Under the pieces are notes generated by a model. The model saw nothing but the letters and a program-made list of their open reading frames with translations, was not told the origin of the DNA and made no database searches. A stretch of 64,000 bases of DNA from Ophiura sarsii. Its lineage: Eukaryota > Echinodermata > Ophiuroidea > Amphilepidida > Ophiuridae. The translations under genes and the position numbers were made by a program. How positions within the stretch are numbered: the stretch's first letter is position 1; each line of letters starts with the position of its first letter. Positions 1 to 9,513 of the stretch are shown here, piece by piece. Location of the stretch: NCBI GenBank assembly GCA_035610835.1, contig CM069455.1, positions 2,069,805 to 2,133,804 on the forward strand, read 5' to 3'.

Positions 1-659
1 AGGTGCAGTCAAGAGAGGACAGTCAAGAGAGGTGCAGTCAAGAGAGGACAGTCAAGAGCGGTGCAGTCAAGAGAGGACAGGCGTACCAGAGCAGACATAC
101 AATCAACGCTTTCAGATCACCCCTGTCTTACTTAAAAATAGTCGTTAATATTATCTTATGTAATGGTATTATGGTATTTTAACCATTAAAATTGTGTGTA
201 TGGAAATTAACGCGTACTTTTCTCTTCCATAGGGGTTTACCTTGTGTTGCAAGGTCAGGTCGGTCGGTCGGTCAGGTCAGATTAGGCCAGGCCAGTAGTA
301 GGACAGACAGTTGAGACTTTGACCATTTACCCAATCTAATTAAAGTTTTTCTAGTTGTAATTGTGTTTGGATGTTATAAAATAAAACCGACGTTGTGATA
401 AATATATATATTGTGTAAGAAGGAGAGCGAAAATAAACTGTGAACTTAAATAATTGTCCGTGTCATTGGTTCGCGTTATAGAGCCGAAAACGCATGGTTC
501 TGCCCTGCAAACGAACCCGCGTGGCTGATTAACAAAATAAAAGGTTTCCAAATTAAACCCTTCCCACGCCCAAAATTTGGTGGTGTCAGATCTGATCAAT
601 TCTGCACACTTGGACATCGCACGCGTGTGTAAATCTAGCTCGCTCGCGCTCCCGCGACA
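1..659 (+). repeat. 5' LTR, 3' terminal part only
   Basis: This is the last 659 bp of the left LTR. It ends CCCGCGACA, immediately followed by the leader and primer-binding site, and is the same as 14639-15297. It contains the 28-bp tandem repeat tract (1-80), a GGTC run near 257-272, a pyrimidine-rich stretch ending in AG near 222-232, and AATAAA-type signals (for example near 379, 431 and 534). The U3/R/U5 borders cannot be fixed from sequence alone. Confidence 0.93.
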
Positions 660-661
660 AG

Positions 662-679
662 TGGTGTCAGAAGTGGGAT
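662..679 (+). promoter_or_regulatory. Primer-binding site of the LTR retrotransposon
   Basis: TGGTGTCAGAAGTGGGAT starts 2 bases after the end of the 5' LTR. This is the position and form of a tRNA-complementary minus-strand primer site in Ty3/Gypsy elements. I cannot say which tRNA primes it. A related GGTGGTGTCAGATCTGATC lies inside the LTR end, near 579-597. Confidence 0.8.
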
Positions 680-812
680 TTTCATTTTTCTTTAACGACG
701 AATTTTTGGCTTTGACTATATACATTTTTGACGGACTTTGACAGTAGACTGTTGACGGTGACGGACTCGGCATCGCCACGGGAAAGACCCGGTCAAGAGA
801 TAGGTGTGCACC

Positions 813-3800
813 ATGGCGCAGATGACGGGGGAACAGATGGGAGGCGTGGTTGGTGGTAGCTTGCCGCAGATGACGGGGGAGCAGATGGGAGGCGTGGTTG
901 GTGGTAGTTTGCCGCAGATGACGGGGGAAAAGACGGGAGGCGTGGTTGGTAGTGGTTTGCCGCAGATGACGGGGGAACATATGGGAGGCGTGGCTGGTGG
1001 TAGTTTGCCGCAGATGACGGGAGGAGTAGTTAGCCGTCTGAATGGAGGAGTGTATGGTAACGTTTGGCCTGGGCCACCGGGTGTACCGAGGCACCAAACA
1101 CCCGGCGATGGTACGCCGATGAGGATGCCTGATGAGACGGGGGAGCGGAGGTATCAAATACTCGGCAATAGTGTGCCGACGAGAACGGATGATGTGGTGG
1201 GGCAAGTCCCCGGTGGAGGTATGCAGAGGAGGATGGATGATGTGGTGGGGCAAGTCCCCGGTGGAGGTATGCAGAGGAGGATGGATGATGTGGTGGGGCA
1301 AGTCCCCGGTGGAGGTATGCAGAGGAGGATGGATGATGTGGTGGGGCAAGTCCCCGGTGGAGGTATGCAGAGGAGGATGGATGATGTGGTGGGGCAAGTC
1401 CCCGGTGGAGGTATGCAGAGGAGGATGGATGATGTGGTGGGGCAAGTCCCCGGTGGAGGTATGCAGAGAAGGATGGATGATGTGGTGGGGCAAGTCCCCG
1501 GTGGAGGTATGCAGAGGAGGATGGATGATGTGGTGGGGCAAGTCCCCGGTGGAAGTATGCAGAGGAGGATGGATGATGTGGTGGGGCAAGTCCCCGGTGG
1601 AGGTATGCAGAGGAGGATGGATGATGTGGTGGGGCAAGTCCCCGGTGGAGGTATGCAGAGGAGGATGGATGGTGTGATGGGGCAAGTGCCCGGTGGTGGT
1701 ATGCAGAGGAGGATGGATGATGATACGGTAGAACAGAGGCATCTAGTGCCCGGTGGTAGTATGCCCATGGTGGGTGAGCAAGGCAGTCCGGTGAACGGTG
1801 GTGGTAGATCAGCTATGACAGGGGTGACGGGCAGGGTGGATGGTAGCAGGGAACCGGGTCCTAAGGAAGATGGTGAAGGAGGTGAAAGTGTTAGTGAATC
1901 GGAGCGTTGGAGCAGTGACAATAGTGTGGACGGAGTTGGGCGAAGTGTGTTGGTCCCCCCGAACACTCCTGGGCGAGTTGGACGCAAAAACGAATATCGT
2001 AGCAGTGGTGACTCGTGGGAAGAGGGTAATAGTACTGCAATCTGTGCCCAACTGCAGAGAGAGGAGGAGAGGCGTGAAATGCAAGAAGCAAATAGTGTGA
2101 TTGATAATGGACGCAATGTGCCCCCTGGATACCGCAATGAGCCGGGACGGTTGAGGGGTGGTGGTAAGGAAAGCGATGAGGAGATAGACGCCGCACGAAG
2201 GCTGGAGAGGGAGCGTATGCTCGAGGAAAAGGCGGAGAGGTTGAGAGTGCGAGAGATAGGAATGGACGTAAAAGAAAAAGAACTGGATGATGAATGGATG
2301 CAGTGTAGAGATCGCAGAAAGGAGATGGCTGGTGATCGGAAGAAACTTTTAGAGAGTGTGCATGAACGAGAACAGAACATGGAGGCTGAGCAGAGGCGCT
2401 TGGAGAAGGAATGGGATGAGATGAAGTGGCAAAAAGAGGGGGTAGAGAAGAGTAGATACGAGTTGGCGAGTCGTGACGAATGTGAGAAGAGGGTCGAACG
2501 TGACCGAAGGGAAAATGAAGAGAGGTTGAGAGAACTAGAACGGCGTTCCCGTGCGGCGGAAGCGTTGAAGTGCCAGAAAGAGGAGGCACAGAAGCGAAGG
2601 TGTGAACACGAAGAGAGGTTAGAAAGTGACCGGAGAGAACACGAGAAGAGGATGGAGGGTGACCGGCGGGAACATGAGAAGAGTTTGCGAGAAAGAGAAC
2701 GGGGTTTTCTGGCGGAAGCGGAGGCTGAGCGGAGACGCTTGGTGAAAGAGAGGGAGGATTGGATGCGGAATAGAGAGGAGATGGAGAGGACCGGAGGTGA
2801 GCCGGTGAGACGTGAACCTCGAAGGGGTATGGTGAGTGAGCGAAGTCTGAACGAAGGGTCAAGGGGGCGAGAACGGAGCAGTAATACGGATGTGGGAGTT
2901 GAGCTGGAGCACCCGCCTGCGAGACGGAAGGAGCAGGTGGAGAGGGAGAGAGAGAGGAGGGGGAAAGGAGAGGAGTTGGAAGAGAGTAGGAGGGAAGTGC
3001 GATTCGACCGTCACCAGGCTGACAAGGGACAAGGTTCCGTAGCGAGATGGGGATCGTGGAAGAGAAGTGGGGGTGATCTGGAATTATCACAAGGAGGAAT
3101 ACAGGATGATGAAGTAGAGAGAGAAATGGGGCACCCAGCTCCAAGAGGGAGTGAGGGTTCCTGTGGTGGAGGTAGAGGGGGAAGGGAGTTTGACCGGGGT
3201 ACGCCTCCGAGGGGACAAATGGGGAGAGATCGGAGGGAGGATTCAAGGCGAAGAAGAGAGGAAAGTCCTCGAGGAGATGGCGATGTTGAGGATGTGACAG
3301 GCGAAGAGAGTGATGACACACCCCGTCCAGCCTTGCGTCGGACCAAAAGGGTGAGGAATCGAGCTGAATATGAAGAGTATGTGAGGCGGGAGGAGAAACC
3401 CAAGCGGGAGATGAACCCGCAGAAGTTTGAGGGGAGGGGGAACTGGAGAGCTTTCTACAGGAATTTCGAGGTGTGTAGAGAGTACAATAAGTGGACGGAT
3501 AAAGAGGCTGCCATGTGGCTATATGCTAGTTGTCAGGGCAGTGCTTCGACCGTACTAGCGGCGAGCGACGTAGACCCTAAGGAAGCAGGTTATGGGAGGT
3601 TAGTTCAGTTGATGAAGAAGGAATTCGGACCCCGTGAGGACCCCGACAATTGGTATGCCGAGTTGCAGCTAAGGGAACAGAAGCCGGGCGAAAGCTACTA
3701 TGACCTAGCTCAGGAGATAAAAAGGTTAACGTTGCTAGCGATGCCAGCCTCCTCGAAGACTGAGAGAGATAGGGCGGCTCGGTGCCACTTTGGAAGGGCT

Positions 3801-4613
3801 ATCACCGACCAAGAGATGAGGAAAGAGGTGCATCGGTTCTCATCGGGCACCTTGGAGGAGATGTTGGATAGGGTAGAGAGGAGTAGTTCGTTTGAGAAGA
3901 TGGAGCAGCGGAGAGGACGGCCACATAGGACGAGTCATACCCGAGCGCTTGGGGCACAGGGTCTGTCCCCGGACGGTACCCAATTGCAAATGAAAGACGG
4001 GTTCGAACGAGTAGTAAGAGCGATAGAAGCCCGAAATGTGCCAAATGTAAAGGGGGATATGGAAAGGCAGAAGAGAGAAGTCGGTGCAAGAGTGGAGGGT
4101 GTGAGGTCGGAGATGAGGTCGGGGATGAATGAGTTGAAGTCAATGACGCAGGGTGTGATGGAGGCTTTGAAGTATATTCGGCCTTTGGTGGGGCCAACGC
4201 AGCCGGTTACAGACCAGAGTTCGTGGGGGAGTGGACAGCCAACTGGTAATTATGGTGGGCAACCTCCAGCTAATTACGGTGGGCCGACCTCGGGTGGGTT
4301 TCAACCACTCCGTGGCCCCGTGTCGATGCAAGGACAAAGAGATAAGGAGTGTTACAACTGTCACCAACCCGGACATTTCGCGAGAGATTGTGGGGCTGAG
4401 GTTCAACAGAGTTGTTTTAAGTGTGGGGAGATAGGACACTTCGCTCGGGAGTGCAGTCGTAGTGGCGTGGTGTGCTTCCGTTGTAAACAAGAGGGGCACA
4501 TTGGACGGAATTGCCCACAACCCGTAGACGGTGCGACGTCGGGAAACGGTACGGGGCCGACCCAGGGGTCCATGGGAAGGTCAGAACCATCAGTAGGACC
4601 CAACAAAAAGTAG
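813..4613 (+). CDS. gag: Gag polyprotein with repeat-rich N-terminus and three zinc knuckles
   Basis: The first ATG in frame (813) lies in an excellent Kozak context (CACCATGG) and gives 1,266 residues, long for a Gypsy Gag. The N-terminal third is two 16-residue repeat arrays (819-1030 and 1188-1715). Next is a highly charged Glu/Arg-rich region of about 300 residues (nt 2030-2960) with coiled-coil character. A retrotransposon Gag capsid-like domain follows (nt about 3420-3900, beginning KFEGRGNWRAF). Three CX2CX4HX4C knuckles start at nt 4350, 4413 and 4473; these bind RNA in packaging. The product should assemble the virus-like particle in the cytoplasm. It ends at TAG 4611-4613, inside the pol frame, so pol is made by -1 frameshifting. 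The repeat arrays and coiled coil are unusual additions to the family. Confidence 0.9.
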   Translation: MAQMTGEQMGGVVGGSLPQMTGEQMGGVVGGSLPQMTGEKTGGVVGSGLPQMTGEHMGGVAGGSLPQMTGGVVSRLNGGVYGNVWPGPPGVPRHQTPGDGTPMRMPDETGERRYQILGNSVPTRTDDVVGQVPGGGMQRRMDDVVGQVPGGGMQRRMDDVVGQVPGGGMQRRMDDVVGQVPGGGMQRRMDDVVGQVPGGGMQRRMDDVVGQVPGGGMQRRMDDVVGQVPGGGMQRRMDDVVGQVPGGSMQRRMDDVVGQVPGGGMQRRMDDVVGQVPGGGMQRRMDGVMGQVPGGGMQRRMDDDTVEQRHLVPGGSMPMVGEQGSPVNGGGRSAMTGVTGRVDGSREPGPKEDGEGGESVSESERWSSDNSVDGVGRSVLVPPNTPGRVGRKNEYRSSGDSWEEGNSTAICAQLQREEERREMQEANSVIDNGRNVPPGYRNEPGRLRGGGKESDEEIDAARRLERERMLEEKAERLRVREIGMDVKEKELDDEWMQCRDRRKEMAGDRKKLLESVHEREQNMEAEQRRLEKEWDEMKWQKEGVEKSRYELASRDECEKRVERDRRENEERLRELERRSRAAEALKCQKEEAQKRRCEHEERLESDRREHEKRMEGDRREHEKSLRERERGFLAEAEAERRRLVKEREDWMRNREEMERTGGEPVRREPRRGMVSERSLNEGSRGRERSSNTDVGVELEHPPARRKEQVERERERRGKGEELEESRREVRFDRHQADKGQGSVARWGSWKRSGGDLELSQGGIQDDEVEREMGHPAPRGSEGSCGGGRGGREFDRGTPPRGQMGRDRREDSRRRREESPRGDGDVEDVTGEESDDTPRPALRRTKRVRNRAEYEEYVRREEKPKREMNPQKFEGRGNWRAFYRNFEVCREYNKWTDKEAAMWLYASCQGSASTVLAASDVDPKEAGYGRLVQLMKKEFGPREDPDNWYAELQLREQKPGESYYDLAQEIKRLTLLAMPASSKTERDRAARCHFGRAITDQEMRKEVHRFSSGTLEEMLDRVERSSSFEKMEQRRGRPHRTSHTRALGAQGLSPDGTQLQMKDGFERVVRAIEARNVPNVKGDMERQKREVGARVEGVRSEMRSGMNELKSMTQGVMEALKYIRPLVGPTQPVTDQSSWGSGQPTGNYGGQPPANYGGPTSGGFQPLRGPVSMQGQRDKECYNCHQPGHFARDCGAEVQQSCFKCGEIGHFARECSRSGVVCFRCKQEGHIGRNCPQPVDGATSGNGTGPTQGSMGRSEPSVGPNKK
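819..1030 (+). repeat. 48-bp tandem repeat coding QMTGE-type units in gag
   Basis: Four full and one partial copy of a 48-bp (16-codon) unit starting QMTGEQMGG. Copies 3 and 4 have diverged (GEKTGG, GEHMGG). The unit length equals that of the second array at 1188-1715 but the sequence differs. Confidence 0.9.
1188..1715 (+). repeat. 11-copy 48-bp minisatellite coding DDVVGQVPGGGMQRRM in gag
   Basis: Eleven head-to-tail 48-bp units, each 16 codons. The first ten encode DDVVGQVPGG(G/S)MQRRM and the last has DGVM. Copies differ by only a few bases, which indicates recent expansion. Because 48 is a multiple of 3, stop-free alternative frames run through the array on both strands; these are not genes. 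Confidence 0.95.
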
Positions 4614-7600
4614 AGAGAGGCCGACCCGAGGGGAGTAGAGAGGATAGGAGATGTGTGAAAGCGGGCAACGACCAGGGGCAGGGTAACTCAGGGCAGAGGT
4701 GGGGGTTTCATCAACAGAATGGGTGGACGAGCTATCAGTTAGAGAATAAGTGGCAGCCGGATATCAACTGTTGCCGTTATTGTAGAGAACCAGGGCATTG
4801 GAAAAGGGATTGCCCGACGTTATACGCCAAACGGAGGATGGAGATGGGGAGGTGTATAGAGGAAGTGAAAAAGAGAAAAGAGGCAGAGAAACAGGAGAGG
4901 GAGAGAATAGAGCAACAACGGAGGAAGCTCGCGTTACGGGCGAAGGAGGCGAAAAGTGAGAAAGGAACGCGGGCGTTGACGGAAGAAGTGAGTGGGAAGA
5001 TAGAGGGAAGTAAGCAGGGAAAAGAGAAGTCCGACGTTATTAAGGCACAAGGAGTGAGTGCGAAGGAGGTGAACCCGGGTCGTGACTTCTATGCACCAGT
5101 GAAGATTCAAGGCGAAGAGATGCTGTTGCTGGTCGATACAGGAAGCTCGAATACTTTACTGACTAACAAACAGTACCTCAGCATTCCAGAAGGTGTTAGA
5201 CCTAAATTGAGGCCGGTGAACATCGAGCTGATTCAGGCGGATGGGGGAAAGGTGACCATTCGAGGTAGAGCGGATGTAGAGATGAAGATGGGGGATCGGA
5301 GTCTTCGAGTACAGGTTGTGGTAGCGGATGTGCGAAGTGGTATGTTGGGGATGGATGTTCTTGAGAGAGTGAAGGCAGTTTTGGACTTCGGAAAATGTCA
5401 ACTAGGTGTCGAAGGTGGTACGGTACATTTGTTATCAAGTCAGGGCGGCACGTTACGTGCACGGGTGTGTGCGGCGAGGAGTGTGATCATTCCGGCTCAG
5501 CACCAACTTTGTGTGCCGGCGAAGACGTTGAGTTCTGGCACCGAGGTATTGGGGCTGGTGGAACCGTTAGATGGTAACCCTCTGTTATATGAAGGATTAA
5601 TGGTAGGGAGGAGTATAGTGGCGATCCGCGACGGCGTGTTTCCCATCTCGGTGATAAACATGACTGACCAACCTCGCACCGTGAACGAGGGTACGGTGTT
5701 GGCTAGGATGGTGTCTGTGAGGGAGGAGGATGTTTGTGAAGAAGTGGATAAGAAGGAGGAAGGAGGATGTACCGAGATACCGGAGTACTTACAGGAGTTG
5801 GCGAAGAAGAGTACGGAAGGGATGGGGGAGGAAGACAAAGACCGAGTGGTGGCACTGCTGGCTAAGTATCAGGATGTATTCTCAAGTGGCGAGTATGACA
5901 TAGGAAGAACCACCCTAGTGAAGCACTCGGTAGATACTGGTGATGCTCGACCCATACGTCAGCCACTTAGGCGTTCATCACACCAGCAGAGAGAGGAGAC
6001 CGAGCGTCAGGTGAAGGAGTTATTAGATAAGGGGATGATCAGTCGATCTGATAGTCCGTGGGCAAGTCCAGTGGTGTTGGTGGCTAAGAAGGACGGGACT
6101 AAGCGCCTGTGTCTGGATTATCGCCGGCTTAATGAGGTGACGGTGAAAGATGCGTATCCGTTGCCCCGCATCGACGACTCATTAGACGCGCTTGGAGGTG
6201 CCAAGTATTTTGCGGCGCTGGACTTAGCAGCGGGCTATTGGCAGGTTGAGATGGATCCAGAGGCCCGGAGTAAGTCGGCGTTTTCGACGGCGAGTGGGCT
6301 GTACGCGTGGAACGTACTTCCTTTCGGTCTGTGTAACGCACCCTCGACGTTTGAGAGGTTGATGGAGAGTGTGTTAGCGGGACTTAGGTGGGAAACGCTG
6401 TTAGTATATTTGGATGATGTGATAGTGTTTGGTAGCACCATACCTGAGATAGTGGATCGGTTGGAGGTGGTGCTGATTAGGTTCAGAGAGGCGGGGTTAA
6501 AGTTGAAACCTTCGAAATGTCATCTATTTAAGGAGGAGGTGCATTACTTAGGGCACGTGGTGTCTGAGAATGGGATTCATACCGACCCGGGGAAGATAGA
6601 GGCGGTGCGGGAGTGGCCCACCCCAAGGACGCCGACGCATGTGCGGAGTTTCTTGGGGTTAGCATCATATTACCGCCGATTCATCAAGGGTTTTGCAGAT
6701 ATTGCTGCGCCGCTTCATAAGTTAACCGAAAAGACAGCGAAAAAGAATTTCGAGTGGACAGAGGCGTGTGAGCAGGCGTTTGAGAGATTGAAGGAGGCGT
6801 TGATATCGGCACCTATATTAGGGTATCCGAGAGTAAAAGGTCAGTTCGTACTGGACACAGACGCCAGCAATTTCGCTTTAGGAGGTGTGTTGTCTCAAGA
6901 GCAGGATGGAGTGGAGAGGGTAATCGCATACGGTAGTAAGTCCCTATCGAAGCCGGAGAGGAATTATTGTGTAACCAGGAGGGAGCTTCTTGCAGTGGTA
7001 GTGTTTTTGAAGAAGTACAGACACTACCTGGCGGGTCAAGTCGTTAAGGTACGGACAGATCACGGGTCTCTGAGGTGGTTGAAGAATTTCAAGAACCCCG
7101 AGGGTCAGTTAGCCCGGTGGCTGGAGGTTCTGTCGTCCTTTAACCTGTTGATAGAGTATCGGCCAGGCGTGCGTCATCAAAATGCGGATGGACTGTCCCG
7201 CATTCCATGTAAACAGTGTGGACGAAATGAGGCAAAGCGTGTGGCGGAGATGGAACGGGAGGAGCAGGAACAATGGGAAGAGATGAAATTTGTGTCAGGA
7301 GGCGACGAGAGGTTGGTGGATGTGGTAAGGGAGAAGTGTGACATAGGTTGCCAGACTGAGGGACCAGCTGAGGGGTTGGAGGTCGAGGAAGGAGTGGTGA
7401 ACGTAGTCACTGTGGTGCTGCCGGAGGAGGGTGGTAATGAAACAGTGATTGAGGAGGATCGGCAATCGTTGGGATTCGAGCCGACGATAGAGGAAAAGGA
7501 ATCAGTCACTGTGGTGCTGCCGGAGGAGGGTAGTAATGAAACAGTGATTGAGGAGGATCGGCGATCGTTGGGATTTGAGCCGACGATAGAGGAGAAGGAA

Positions 7601-9418
7601 CCAGAGTTGGGAGACCAGCAGCAAGAGTGTTTGGTGGTGAGACAAGTTGGACTAGAGCCAGTGGTGACCTTAGCCGATATTCGTGAGGCACAGCTAGAGG
7701 ATGAGACGATGGCGTTTATCCTGAGGAAGAAGGAGGCCGGAGGAGGGAGACCGACTGCAGAAGAGGTATCGGGGCTCTCGTCTCGCGCGAAGGCACATTA
7801 TGGAGTTTGGGACCTGTTAGCAGTGAAAGAGGGTGTGTTGGCCAAAAGATGGGAGAGTAGGGATGGAAAGAAGGTTAAGTGGTTAGTGGTGTTGCCGAGG
7901 GGTCTGCGAGAAAGAGTGTTGGATGAGTTGCACGCAGCCAAGTCGGCTGGACACTTGGGGAGAAACAAGGTGAAACCAAAAGTGGCCGAGAGGTACTATT
8001 GGGCCGGAATGGATGCTGATATTAGAGCGTACCTCCGCAGATGTATTGGGTGTGCACGGAAGAAGAACCCACAGCGTAAACACCGAGCACCATTGAAGCA
8101 ACATCGGGTAGGGGCACCCCTGGAGAGGATTGCGATTGATATCTTGGGACCCTTGACGGAAACACATCATGGTAACAAGTACATCTTGGTGGTGGGGGAT
8201 TACTGGACTAAGTGGATGGAGGCCTATGCGATTGCGGACCAACAGGCGGAGACGGTAGCGACGAAGTTGGTGGGAGAGTTTGTGTGTCGGTTTGGGGTTC
8301 CAGTAGAACTTCATTCTGACCAGGGACGGAATTTTGAGTCCGGGGTCTTCCAGGAGATATGCCGACTGTTGGGTATAAACAAGACACGCACGACACCATA
8401 TCATCCCTGTTCGGATGGTATGGTAGAGAGATACAATCGAACTATTGTCAATGCGGTGTCATTGATGATACAGCAGCACGAACATCAAAAGGATTGGGAT
8501 ACGTACTTGCCTTTTGTAGGCATGGCGTATCGGGCGAGCGTGCAGGCTACGACGGGAGAGACGCCGAACATGATGATGCTCGGTCGAGACGTTCGGTTAC
8601 CGGTTGATTTGGTGATGGAGGGGGTGCCTGACGAGGTGGAATGTGAGACACTCTATGCGGACGAGATTCGTGAGCGACTGCGGGAGGTTCACGAGCGGGC
8701 TAGAGATGCACTTGGGTTGAGTCTCAGGCGGCAAAAGCGGAACTATGATAGGCGTAGGTTCGGACCGGTGTATCAAGTAGGGCAATTCGTGTGGTTGCAT
8801 CATCCCGCGAGACAACCCAGACTTTCTAAGAAACTCACACTGCCCTGGGAAGGACCATACTTAGTGGTGACGGCTTTGTCCGATGTAACATTTAGAATCC
8901 AGAGATCCAGCCGGAGTAAACCCACGGTGGTACACGCAAACCGATTGAAGCTATACGAGGGGCCCGAGTTGGAGGCGTGGAAGTACAAGGCACCTGAGGT
9001 AGAGAAGGACAGTGGCCTAGTGGGAGGTGAAGAAGGAGTGGAGGATGGTGAGGGGATGAAGGTGGTGGATAAGGGGGTCAAGGACGGCGAAGAGGCCGGG
9101 GTGGTCCCCGTGGTAGCGGAGATCGGTGAGGTAGTGGAGACCGATGACCAGGAGGCTGAGGACGGGGCAGGCGGAGGTGAAGAGGTGAATGGAGTGAGGG
9201 GTGAAGAGGTAGTCAATCAGGAGATAGCTGGAGATGGAGATGAGACAGTCAGAGTGACTGGTGGGGATATAGAAGGTGAGGAGAAGGCTGAAGCGGTCGA
9301 CCAAGGAAGGAAAAGGGATGACGAGTGGGAGGATATCCCTGAGGAAGTAAAGGATGTAGGGGAGGAGCTTCGGAGAAGTTGTCGGCGAGGACGAAGGAAA
9401 CCTGCCAGGTACCGGTAG
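4487..9418 (+). CDS. pol: Pol polyprotein: protease, reverse transcriptase, RNase H, integrase
   Basis: Open in the -1 frame relative to gag, with no obvious ATG; translation is expected from slippage at 4541. Domains in order: an extra CX2CX4HX4C knuckle (4772-4813); an aspartic protease with DTGS (D codon 5135); RT (about 5945-6590) with PFGL and the YLDD catalytic box (6407-6418); RNase H with DTDAS (6854); an HHCC integrase zinc finger (about 7931-8055); and a DDE core with D 8138, D 8318 and E 8426, where the last pair has the expected 35-residue spacing. A GPY/F-type segment follows at about 8843. An acidic tail of about 150 residues ends in an Arg-rich stretch; I see no chromodomain. 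It performs particle maturation, reverse transcription and integration. All catalytic residues are present. Confidence 0.93.
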   Translation, partial: TRGAHWTELPTTRRRCDVGKRYGADPGVHGKVRTISRTQQKVERGRPEGSREDRRCVKAGNDQGQGNSGQRWGFHQQNGWTSYQLENKWQPDINCCRYCREPGHWKRDCPTLYAKRRMEMGRCIEEVKKRKEAEKQERERIEQQRRKLALRAKEAKSEKGTRALTEEVSGKIEGSKQGKEKSDVIKAQGVSAKEVNPGRDFYAPVKIQGEEMLLLVDTGSSNTLLTNKQYLSIPEGVRPKLRPVNIELIQADGGKVTIRGRADVEMKMGDRSLRVQVVVADVRSGMLGMDVLERVKAVLDFGKCQLGVEGGTVHLLSSQGGTLRARVCAARSVIIPAQHQLCVPAKTLSSGTEVLGLVEPLDGNPLLYEGLMVGRSIVAIRDGVFPISVINMTDQPRTVNEGTVLARMVSVREEDVCEEVDKKEEGGCTEIPEYLQELAKKSTEGMGEEDKDRVVALLAKYQDVFSSGEYDIGRTTLVKHSVDTGDARPIRQPLRRSSHQQREETERQVKELLDKGMISRSDSPWASPVVLVAKKDGTKRLCLDYRRLNEVTVKDAYPLPRIDDSLDALGGAKYFAALDLAAGYWQVEMDPEARSKSAFSTASGLYAWNVLPFGLCNAPSTFERLMESVLAGLRWETLLVYLDDVIVFGSTIPEIVDRLEVVLIRFREAGLKLKPSKCHLFKEEVHYLGHVVSENGIHTDPGKIEAVREWPTPRTPTHVRSFLGLASYYRRFIKGFADIAAPLHKLTEKTAKKNFEWTEACEQAFERLKEALISAPILGYPRVKGQFVLDTDASNFALGGVLSQEQDGVERVIAYGSKSLSKPERNYCVTRRELLAVVVFLKKYRHYLAGQVVKVRTDHGSLRWLKNFKNPEGQLARWLEVLSSFNLLIEYRPGVRHQNADGLSRIPCKQCGRNEAKRVAEMEREEQEQWEEMKFVSGGDERLVDVVREKCDIGCQTEGPAEGLEVEEGVVNVVTVVLPEEGGNETVIEEDRQSLGFEPTIEEKESVTVVLPEEGSNETVIEEDRRSLGFEPTIEEKEPELGDQQQECLVVRQVGLEPVVTLADIREAQLEDETMAFILRKKEAGGGRPTAEEVSGLSSRAKAHYGVWDLLAVKEGVLAKRWESRDGKKVKWLVVLPRGLRERVLDELHAAKSAGHLGRNKVKPKVAERYYWAGMDADIRAYLRRCIGCARKKNPQRKHRAPLKQHRVGAPLERIAIDILGPLTETHHGNKYILVVGDYWTKWMEAYAIADQQAETVATKLVGEFVCRFGVPVELHSDQGRNFESGVFQEICRLLGINKTRTTPYHPCSDGMVERYNRTIVNAVSLMIQQHEHQKDWDTYLPFVGMAYRASVQATTGETPNMMMLGRDVRLPVDLVMEGVPDEVECETLYADEIRERLREVHERARDALGLSLRRQKRNYDRRRFGPVYQVGQFVWLHHPARQPRLSKKLTLPWEGPYLVVTALSDVTFRIQRSSRSKPTVVHANRLKLYEGPELEAWKYKAPEVEKDSGLVGGEEGVEDGEGMKVVDKGVKDGEEAGVVPVVAEIGEVVETDDQEAEDGAGGGEEVNGVRGEEVVNQEIAGDGDETVRVTGGDIEGEEKAEAVDQGRKRDDEWEDIPEEVKDVGEELRRSCRRGRRKPARYR
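4541..4547 (+). promoter_or_regulatory. GGGAAAC -1 ribosomal frameshift slippery site
   Basis: The heptamer sits in the gag frame as G GGA AAC, the canonical X XXY YYZ arrangement, inside the 127-nt overlap of gag (ends 4613) and pol (open from 4487). Slippage by -1 moves exactly into the pol frame. A short GC-rich inverted repeat (GACC...GGTC, about 4559-4570) begins 11 nt downstream and could contribute to a stimulatory structure, which I could not fold. Confidence 0.8.
7406..7603 (+). repeat. 99-bp tandem duplication in pol between RNase H and integrase
   Basis: Two head-to-tail copies of a 33-codon unit beginning VTVVLPEEG and ending EPTIEEKE, with a handful of differences. It is in frame and lies in the linker ahead of the integrase zinc finger. 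The unit is acidic and probably unstructured. Confidence 0.9.
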
Positions 9419-9493
9419 AGTGGCGTGAGACAGTATCCAGCAGCCAGAGAGAAAGGAAAACTTATATTTTAGAGTCAAGTTCTAATCTAAGTA

Positions 9494-9511
9494 TTTTTGT
9501 TCTCTTTATAG
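9494..9511 (+). promoter_or_regulatory. Candidate 3' splice site ahead of the env-position ORF
   Basis: A pyrimidine-rich run ending TTTATAG lies directly before GTATGGAAG, three bases upstream of the ORF3 start at 9514 and about 95 bases after the pol stop. The position is that of the acceptor for a spliced subgenomic RNA in env-bearing retroelements. The donor is not identified; a weak candidate is at 803/804. Confidence 0.5.
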
Positions 9512-9513
9512 GT

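Noticed and set aside
351..1742. Long minus-strand open frame across the LTR end and gag repeats (463 codons)
   Set aside because: It is open because the 48-bp repeat lacks stops in that frame. Composition follows the repeat and no domain is visible.
1154..3321. Overlapping long minus-strand frames opposite gag (408 and 476 codons)
   Set aside because: They mirror the G-rich, stop-poor gag sense strand (Pro/Ser/His-rich translations) and have no independent support.
9379..9513. N-terminal extension of ORF3 overlapping the pol end
   Set aside because: The frame is open but overlaps pol and crosses a good splice acceptor; the ATG at 9514 is the better start.
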